Assembly (NCBI GenBank): GCA_964528035.1
Contig: CAZGQY010000131.1
Location: forward strand, 1-11,958
Source of the DNA: CAZGQY01 sp964528035
GTDB lineage: Bacteria > Pseudomonadota > Gammaproteobacteria > Methylococcales > UBA1147
DNA length: 11,958 nt
Reading direction: 5' to 3'
Shown here piece after piece: positions 8,901-11,958 of the stretch. Numbering within the stretch: the first letter of the stretch is position 1; each line of letters opens with the position of its first letter. The notes beneath the pieces are model-generated. The model was not told the origin of the DNA. It ran no database searches and worked only from the letters and a program-made list of their open reading frames with translations. The translations under genes were made by a program, and so were the position numbers.

Positions 8901-9645
8901 CTGGGTAGGGGTTCGGGATTTCCTGTGAGGCTGGGAAGATAAGAGGCGCTTGCACGATTTGGGGCAACAGACTCTGGGCGAAGAGTGGTGCGGGGTCTTC
9001 GATTTGGTGTTCGCGTAAAAATTCCAGTACAACATCAGCAGCCACCGCTTGCGACCAACTGTTTGCATCGCCGCCAAGTGCATTGATACCCACGCCATAT
9101 GGCTGCTGACGGTCAAACACCAATAGTGGCCCCCCGCTAAAACCTTTGCTGAGACCTTCCGATACATAGAGCTTAGCCAATTTGTCATCGCCCTGTGCGG
9201 TAAAGCGGGTCTTTTTGATGACGAGTTGGGTGCGGACGTATTCCAGCGCCTGGCCTCGATCACTCGCTGGAAAACCCACTGGCCAAAGGCTACAGGCGTG
9301 CAGAGATTCCAACACTGCCGGTGTCAGATTATGTAGAAAAGATAATGGGGCAATACCTGGGAGAGGCTCACTGAGAGTAAGCAATGCCAAGTCGCTATGA
9401 CTGTGGATAAATGGTTCACCCGCCAATGGGATACACGCACTGCTGACAGATTCGACTGCCAGTTGGAGACCAACTAAGGGTTCGACCCGCGTCCCGCCCG
9501 GTACTGCAATATGTAGTTCAACCACATGACGGCAAGTCAGTACCCGGTTGGGACCAACTAATACGCCGCTGCCAAGAAACTCAAGTTCGGCTTCCATATC
9601 CCTAACCCGAAGAACGCGTACGACAAAGTCTAGCTGTTTATTCAT
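2962..9645 (-). CDS. Trypsin-nSTAND1-TM-WD40 giant conflict-sensor protein
   Basis: This is a 2227-residue multidomain protein. Residues about 5-215 are a trypsin-like (Trypsin_2) serine protease with H40 (LTCRHVV), D85 (SHSDLALL) and S170 (GFSGGP), a complete triad. Residues about 245-655 are an nSTAND1-type P-loop NTPase: NPYPGLAAF entry and FFGRE (261-265), Walker A GPSGSGKSS (296-304), Walker B LLVIDQFEE (397-405), a sensor-like IITLRTDFFDHL (444-455), and EIVHETLLHRW (641-651) of the winged-helix end. A basic RRKQR precedes a hydrophobic helix (731-750), then an Ala/Glu-rich helix with LYAVEAAL (803-810). About 30 WD40 repeats (857 to about 2140) and a 75-residue basic, Pro-rich tail follow. 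The architecture is that of bacterial STAND signalling or defence proteins; I infer WD40 sensing, NTP-driven assembly and protease activation. No signal peptide or Shine-Dalgarno sequence is seen. The frame is unbroken. Target and effector substrate are unknown. Confidence 0.93.
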   Translation of the reverse strand: MNKQLDFVVRVLRVRDMEAELEFLGSGVLVGPNRVLTCRHVVELHIAVPGGTRVEPLVGLQLAVESVSSACIPLAGEPFIHSHSDLALLTLSEPLPGIAPLSFLHNLTPAVLESLHACSLWPVGFPASDRGQALEYVRTQLVIKKTRFTAQGDDKLAKLYVSEGLSKGFSGGPLLVFDRQQPYGVGINALGGDANSWSQAVAADVVLEFLREHQIEDPAPLFAQSLLPQIVQAPLIFPASQEIPNPYPGLAAFTEADAAGFFGRETETEKFVQQFLALLEDTTEDPVPIRILPVLGPSGSGKSSLVQAGLVPRIRQAFMDAGWGALEVLVFSPRNRPLRQLASQLARLTPDDGRRAVRIKGYETLLNESSNGQYDGLVRISDELVAEVPMQRVRRQLLVIDQFEEIFMLTQQNSDRKSGRSEADIFVANLLEAASDREGRIAVIITLRTDFFDHLTHSHTTLATLCAEQKSLVGPPTEEGLRQAIAQPAIRAGHPLDNNLVECLVEQTLNRDGALPLLQAALNAIWSQLMQGVPPVETLRKLGGVGGALREQAETLFNAMTESEQDLTRYTLLAMVQIREGTPDTRRQIRIDELIATGDDPSCIERVLQKLSGMPLNLMASIPGLRLITLSSNEEGIRHAEIVHETLLHRWERLHGWIATNRDILRTRERIRERMQAWQEDGEPNDRLLSKGRELEEGRGLLIEADKVPIADIQPYVQRSIAHEYRRKQRFLLFIAAGFLVLVTALIVSIQQRNVADSARLEAERKTLEANYHLAKFYEEKALAAIEEAESSGHLNLYQDAWLYAVEAALQDLPANQTALATGTIGRLLDPNLTRDAFSEYWRSPALNLGRFDTGIRSIAFSPDGRLLASGMGSPTGHISGLAGKFSVQLWDTHSGILKHEMLSHNKQINKLVFSPDNQILASAARDNRIGIWEVSSGRSLSELRSKASDNDFRDIVFSLDGKKILTASTQNGVQLFDFQGFGFKEAIHNYGSGNRIAVSRDGKMLAKADSRNLVRILDMEGTQKELSFQREYSSLNLAFSPTKRQLILTGHTEMPLLDYRTGTVTHTFKHEKYVVDAAFSPNGKKLVSGQSNGQLNLWDINSGKLLKSTSTNADSGRYVLSSVAFSPTDSLIATSSSDSTLRLWDGHNLSPIQPGYGHWGRINSVIFSPDGRLIASASGDRTIRLWETASGRLTSILKDKNQQSGVDEIRFSPDGKQLASAHYDGAVCLWNSDNGELIRSISGHDGGVWAVAFSPKGNTLATAGKDHKVRLWNVKNGALMQTLDGHTGGVYTITYKPDGRMLASGSEDNTIRVWNADTGRLIRVIEGHNDAVKSLAFSPDGQILASGSANYIHSQSDDDPSMRFWAAETGEPIRRFDGVDDSVDSIAFSPSGNRVFARIYKKMKVWNLRDDELPQIIDLGCTRPTTTALSTDGRMLAVGCRDRTVRLLSAETGAPVTSLDRTENPDGFAFYFAFSPDGHMLATWSFHENVRLLNADTGHPIHSFPVKGEYPDSVSFSPNGRHLAFGSNDIAVNVWDVATGNMKYSLRANGWGSDPAARTMAVSPDSRLLATLGSTVDSLLIWNLQSGKLVRRLDEHNGEIKSYAFSPDGKTIASSSSDGMLQLWNIRDGTLTHRLQSSRSGRIIFSPDGQNLALVGGKTVQLWDLKSARMIHEFTHEDRVSSAAFNPNGKGLASLTGVARKTHLIYWDIRSGSRIHDFETKYGYGALFPSLKFIANSSLLVVGTYSPQVLDVESGRLVRTLNSVTGSKFIISSNGKLIASKGKKPNSLQIFDSSTGDLILELKGTESDEKKEITPISFSPDNRQLTARSDDRTVHVWDLQNRQHLYQSPKHESFVRDAMIGSKGNNLITSSHGRTVQLWNLDSGKLIHDLRGYNSNRSAGATKALAFNADGSLLASIGPDDKNIVLWNTTTGKMLHVLPGHKRKIRALAFSQDGDFLASASPYTVRLWDPGTGELRSEIKNKKFAGGSFAFAPNGSTLATTSSSTSNTKLGLWDVESAKLLRTLNGTSPIAYSPDGHIIAANSGEGTLLLWNVKNGKLIHTLKAERYQRGTIRFSPDGRILAADTDKGYVILWDVASGEQFHRLPGNWRIAFHPKGHSLATFVSKEGEQAGIRLWPLDLRSLDLYQAQGKNREILSQIRQAAQFLWEKKIDGRAIVKSPRRPRLFPKNGYFFDHENRLRPLLDPPHPPQSKFDQVYDWAVKQAAIQ
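3225..7077 (-). repeat. Array of about 30 WD40 repeats (protein-level)
   Basis: Within the STAND protein, residues about 857-2140 consist of repeats averaging about 43 residues. Each opens with a pattern like xxxAFSPDGxxLAS and closes with LWDxxSGxLxxxL. I count 30 by eye. Most are canonical; those near residues 1390-1440 and 1720-1800 are degenerate (for example TTALSTDGRMLAV and KFIISSNGKLIAS). One repeat near the start and another in the first half carry inserts of 8-10 residues. At seven blades per propeller this is about four propellers with two spare repeats. At DNA level the copies have diverged, with only the segment encoding FSPDG staying recognisable, so there is no sign of recent tandem duplication. 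Confidence 0.85.
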
Positions 9646-9653
9646 AGTGTATG

Positions 9654-9682
9654 AGATTAAGTTCCCTGGTTATGAAAATCAA
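9654..9682 (-). promoter_or_regulatory. Candidate promoter of the STAND gene, near-leaderless
   Basis: On the minus strand TTGATT (9682-9677) and TAATCT (9659-9654) are separated by 17 bases. Only eight bases separate the -10-like element from the ATG at 9645, so a transcript from it would have almost no leader. That agrees with the absence of a Shine-Dalgarno sequence before this start. The hexamer matches are weak (4 of 6 and 3 of 6), so this is tentative. Confidence 0.25.
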
Positions 9683-9729
9683 ATAATCGAGAATTAGTTA
9701 CCAAAAATGAGGAAGGCGCAGCAGATAAT

Positions 9730-9828
9730 GTGGCTGTTGGTTCAAAATTCCTCGGCGAAGTTATTTCTGGTTTTAGTAAACAACGTTTGAGGACAGTGCA
9801 GCACATGATGAGGTTAGCACCTCGATAA
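9730..9828 (+). CDS. Possible 32-residue cationic peptide frame (GTG start)
   Basis: A frame open from 9676 to the TAA at 9826-9828 could start at the GTG at 9730, which has GAGGAAGG (9709-9716) 13 bases upstream. The 32-residue product would contain GSKFLGEVISGFSKQRLR, followed by a basic end, and could form a cationic amphipathic helix. It ends 33 bases before the exported-protein gene at 9862. It may instead be the 3' remnant of a lost gene, because the frame extends further upstream with no ATG. No family is recognised. Confidence 0.2.
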   Translation: MAVGSKFLGEVISGFSKQRLRTVQHMMRLAPR

Positions 9829-9861
9829 GTAACCTTTAATCCATTAAATTGAGGAAATAAA

Positions 9862-10188
9862 ATGTATCAAACTAAACTAAACCATTTAGATGGTGAAAAT
9901 TCAAGTCAAGCAGATGTACTGTCTTTATCTCCCACAAAACGTTTGCCTGTAATTACAGCGATCTTGCTTGCAAGCCTTATGTCTGTCGCTAGTATTGCTC
10001 CGGCTGAAAGTGCCGAACCTTCACAGACCGATAAAGTTACTACAACCCGTAACGGTGACCCTTTAGAAGATATTAAGGTATGTACTGGATCTGGAGCATG
10101 TCCTAAAGTAAAAAAGATTGTCATACAGACAGGTTCATCTTCCGAATCCAAGGGAAAACATGTAGCGAAAGCCCTACGACTTAAGTAA
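9862..10188 (+). CDS. Small, probably exported or membrane-anchored protein
   Basis: The 108-residue product has a polar N-terminus of about 26 residues, then KRLPVITAILLASLMSVAS (27-45 region) and an Ala-rich APAESAE (47-52). This is a late signal-like or anchor segment, with a possible cleavage after residue 49 or 51. The rest is short, polar and basic, with two cysteines, C74 and C80, in KVCTGSGACPK that could form a disulfide if exported. The ATG is well supported by GAGGAAA at 9851-9857. It is divergent from the giant STAND gene across 216 bases and is followed by a strong hairpin, so it is probably a single-gene unit. The family is not recognised. The unusually long segment before the hydrophobic core makes cleavage uncertain. 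Confidence 0.65.
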   Translation: MYQTKLNHLDGENSSQADVLSLSPTKRLPVITAILLASLMSVASIAPAESAEPSQTDKVTTTRNGDPLEDIKVCTGSGACPKVKKIVIQTGSSSESKGKHVAKALRLK

Positions 10189-10223
10189 GGCGTATAAATA
10201 GCCGAATAATCTTAAGCATACGA

Positions 10224-10247
10224 TGTCCCGCACTTGAGTGCGGGACA
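10224..10247 (+). terminator. Hairpin after the small exported protein gene
   Basis: TGTCCCGCACT (10224-10234) and AGTGCGGGACA (10237-10247) are perfectly complementary, giving an 11-bp GC-rich stem around a two-base centre (in practice a four-base loop). It lies 36 bases after the stop at 10188. Only a weak T-tract (CTTTGAT) follows, so termination efficiency is uncertain, but placement and stem strength fit an intrinsic terminator. Confidence 0.6.
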
Positions 10248-10404
10248 CTTTGATATTGAAAATATAATCTCAACGACTCTCATGTTTTAAACGATCTGAA
10301 AATCTGATTGATATTAGCTTTTTCGAGGAGCGGAGAGATGCAAGATTTCAACTGATGGTATTATCGTGAGTCGTACTCGTCAAAAAGTTCATAGGAGGTA
10401 AAGA

Positions 10405-11286
10405 ATGGGCTATGTATCAATGGAGATGTTGTTTGCTATGGATCAACGAATTCCGCAGGATCCCGAGGAAATATCCGGTTTCCAAAGGGTTGTCGAGTTA
10501 TCGGCAATGCGCGTAGCGCCTAAGTCCGGTAGCGATGACTTGGTCTATGTGGGTGAGCAGGGTCCAATTGGCATCGATCTCAGCTGTTCGCGAGAGATAC
10601 AGGATGCGCATAACCACAGTTTTCGATGGTGGCGATTCGAAATCTATAGCGAAAGGAAGGGTTGTCCGATTAGAAAAGGAGAGAGTCTGGTGATGGTCGA
10701 CTATCCGTATGCAAAACTGCATACACATTCAGCGTCCTTTAAAAAAGGTTTTGTCAATAACCGTCCGGATCCCTCAACAGAGACCTTCGCATCATTAGAC
10801 GCCGCTATTACCTGGGTTGATACTCTGAAACGCGATTATTTCTATACCAAGTCAGGTGTACTTGCTGCAATTTCTAAACCCGGAGGTATGCTCGATCCCG
10901 CACAGGCGCGAAATTACCCATTACATAAGTCCAGGCTGGTCATCGGAGTTTGCGAGGATTTAGCTTCATTTGAAGTCGCCTTGCTGAAATCCGTGGATGT
11001 AGAACGCCTGTTAAGGCAGACCGAAGGACCGATTAAGCTTGGCCCTAAGGCCGAATATCCGCAACCGATTCGATTACCACAGGCAGTTGTTGATGACAGC
11101 TACGCTTTGATGTGTATCTCTATTCGTCAGGCGCTGGCGGGACCTGAAAATGACAGTGTGGCGTGGATCGGGCGACCAGTATTTGACAAAATCAATCAAC
11201 TATACCGGGACCATTTGTTTAACAGCTGGCGTCGGTATGAAAATGAACAGCGCCACCTTTCGCATGCGAAGAACCACTTCTCATAG
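10405..11286 (+). CDS. Unrecognised 293-residue protein
   Basis: The start is firm: AGGAGGT at 10394-10400 precedes the ATG at 10405 with ideal spacing. The product is a soluble, globular-looking protein with no signal peptide, no clear membrane segment and no catalytic motif I can name. Visible landmarks are a Trp-rich strand HSFRWWRFEIYSERKG (71-86), MVDYPYAKLHTHSASFKKG (97-115), and an aromatic C-terminus (FDKINQLYRDHLFNSWRRYE). Its composition resembles neighbouring genes, so there is no sign of recent separate import. It follows the terminator-like hairpin at 10224 and has its own 157-base upstream region, so it is likely transcribed independently. Function is unknown; a link to the STAND gene is only positional. 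Confidence 0.7.
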   Translation: MGYVSMEMLFAMDQRIPQDPEEISGFQRVVELSAMRVAPKSGSDDLVYVGEQGPIGIDLSCSREIQDAHNHSFRWWRFEIYSERKGCPIRKGESLVMVDYPYAKLHTHSASFKKGFVNNRPDPSTETFASLDAAITWVDTLKRDYFYTKSGVLAAISKPGGMLDPAQARNYPLHKSRLVIGVCEDLASFEVALLKSVDVERLLRQTEGPIKLGPKAEYPQPIRLPQAVVDDSYALMCISIRQALAGPENDSVAWIGRPVFDKINQLYRDHLFNSWRRYENEQRHLSHAKNHFS

Positions 11287-11500
11287 GCAAGCTACTTAGA
11301 ATTTGGTCAACGACAGTTTGGGTGCGCGGGCTTTTGATAGTATGGTGCGCACCCAAACCGAGATCAATGCAGCAATAATTGGAATCAGAGTTGAAATGGC
11401 TCTAATGTAATGAACCATCCCTACCCACTCAGCTGACAACGTGCTTTGCAATAGCTTAGTATTCAAGTTGAGTGCCTTCAAATTTGGATGGGAGATTGAC
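11287..11500 (+). ncRNA. Putative IS110 left-end non-coding region (bridge RNA candidate)
   Basis: In the IS110 group the non-coding end upstream of the recombinase encodes a structured bridge RNA that pairs with target and donor DNA. This stretch of about 214 bases upstream of the IS110-type recombinase has the right place and size. It contains a perfect 12-bp inverted repeat, GTTTGGGTGCGC at 11316-11327 and GCGCACCCAAAC at 11347-11358, with a 19-base loop. The outer boundary of the element and the guide loops cannot be fixed from one copy. The hairpin might alternatively terminate the gene ending at 11286. Confidence 0.35.
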
Positions 11501-11800
11501 ATGAAACTTAGCGTAGTCGGTATCGATATTGCCAAAAATGTTTTCCAGTTACACGGTGTTGATAATACGGGTAAGGCGGTTCTAAGGAAGCGCATGACCC
11601 GTGACAAACTCGGCGCCTATATTGCCAATCTATCGCAATGCACGATTGTAATGGAATCGTGTGGTGGGGCCAATTACTGGGCGAGAGTTTTCGAGAGAAG
11701 CGGTCATCTCGTGAAACTAATCAGTCCGCAGTTCGTAAAGCCTTTTGTCAAGACAAACAAAAACGATGCGAATGACGCTGAGGCGATCGTGGAAGCGGCG
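11501..11800 (+). pseudogene. IS110-family recombinase, 5' part only
   Basis: The ATG at 11501 has GGGAG six bases upstream. The first 100 codons give a classic IS110 RuvC-like domain: MKLSVVGIDIAKNVFQLHG at the N-terminus, VMESCGGANYWAR (50-62), and KNDANDAEAI (87-96). The tetrad D9, E52, D89 and D92 is complete. This enzyme class recombines DNA with the help of an element-encoded bridge RNA. After about codon 100 (EAIVEAA) the expected continuation is lost; the frame stays open to the window end but turns into Gly/Ala/Arg-rich sequence inside a block of about 69% GC. The gene is therefore truncated or joined to unrelated DNA and lacks the C-terminal Tnp domain with its catalytic serine. Inactive as seen here. 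Confidence 0.85.
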
Positions 11801-11958
11801 GGGGCAGCTCGTCCGGCAGGCGGACGTGGCGGTGCTCCAGATCTTGTGGAAGGGGCAGGTCTTGGTGCAGACCTCGCAGACGACGGAGCCCGAGGGCAAG
11901 CGCACCGAGGCTCTCGGGCTCCCCTACCAACTCGGCTCGCCCACAAGACCGCTCAAGG
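11801..11958. other. Abruptly high-GC segment of unknown origin
   Basis: By direct count, 109 of these 158 bases are G or C (about 69%), against a far lower value in the preceding IS110 sequence. The plus frame starting at 11802 is open for all 52 codons, with 48 ending in G or C, which suggests coding DNA from a high-GC genome. Antisense frames are also open (one sharing the same third positions), so the true frame and strand are undecided. No domain is recognised. This is either foreign DNA joined to the IS110 gene or an assembly or library chimera near a contig end. Confidence 0.5.

Noticed and set aside
2962..9645. Assignment to a named AVAST (Avs) type
   Set aside because: The protein is a stand-alone nSTAND1-WD40 protease without the companion genes or the TPR-like sensor of the described Avs types that I can recall, so I kept it as an unnamed STAND system.
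10250..10404. A five-codon frame starting at an ATG after GAGGAGCGGAGAG near 10337
   Set aside because: Too short to support as a gene or a leader peptide; no attenuator structure follows it.
11296..11607. A 103-codon minus-strand frame over the IS110 left end
   Set aside because: It overlaps the IS110 non-coding end and the first codons of the recombinase in antisense, with no family signal or ribosome site.

Overview
This is a mid-GC bacterial window with the character of an accessory or defence-island region. The organism cannot be named from the sequence. Proteobacterial-type gene structure, a Phd/PIN toxin-antitoxin pair, an IS110-type element and a very large trypsin-STAND-WD40 protein would fit a gammaproteobacterium or another large-genome environmental bacterium, but this is a weak inference. 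No rRNA, tRNA or CRISPR array is visible.

Layout, left to right. Positions 1-28 look like the end of an insertion sequence lying mostly outside the window, followed by a 43-codon open frame of unknown meaning. A class I SAM-dependent methyltransferase (164-1030, minus) is divergent from a small three-helix membrane protein (1065-1610, plus). A gene-poor stretch (1611-2089) ends in a perfect 13-bp inverted repeat that may terminate the next operon. That operon (2832 to 2090, minus) is a Phd/YefM antitoxin followed by a COG1569-type PIN ribonuclease toxin, with start and stop codons overlapping by one base. About half the window (2962-9645, minus) is one 2227-residue protein: an N-terminal trypsin-like serine protease with an intact His-Asp-Ser triad, an nSTAND1-type P-loop NTPase, a predicted membrane segment, an Ala/Glu-rich helical linker, and about 30 WD40 repeats. 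Divergent from it is a small, probably exported protein (9862-10188), followed by a strong hairpin and an unrecognised 293-residue protein (10405-11286). The window closes with the 5' part of an IS110-family recombinase carrying its DEDD tetrad. It is cut off near 11800, where base composition jumps abruptly to about 69% GC; this is either a real junction or an assembly chimera.

How the parts may work together. The large protein has the standard architecture of a STAND-class conflict sensor: a repeat sensor (WD40), an ATP-driven switch (nSTAND1) and an effector (protease). I infer that WD40 recognition of an invader or damage signal drives NTP-dependent oligomerisation and unleashes the protease, but neither target nor ligand can be read from sequence. 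The toxin-antitoxin pair just downstream and the mobile element to the right support a defence or mobile-island setting. The divergent small exported protein is the only close candidate partner, on position alone.
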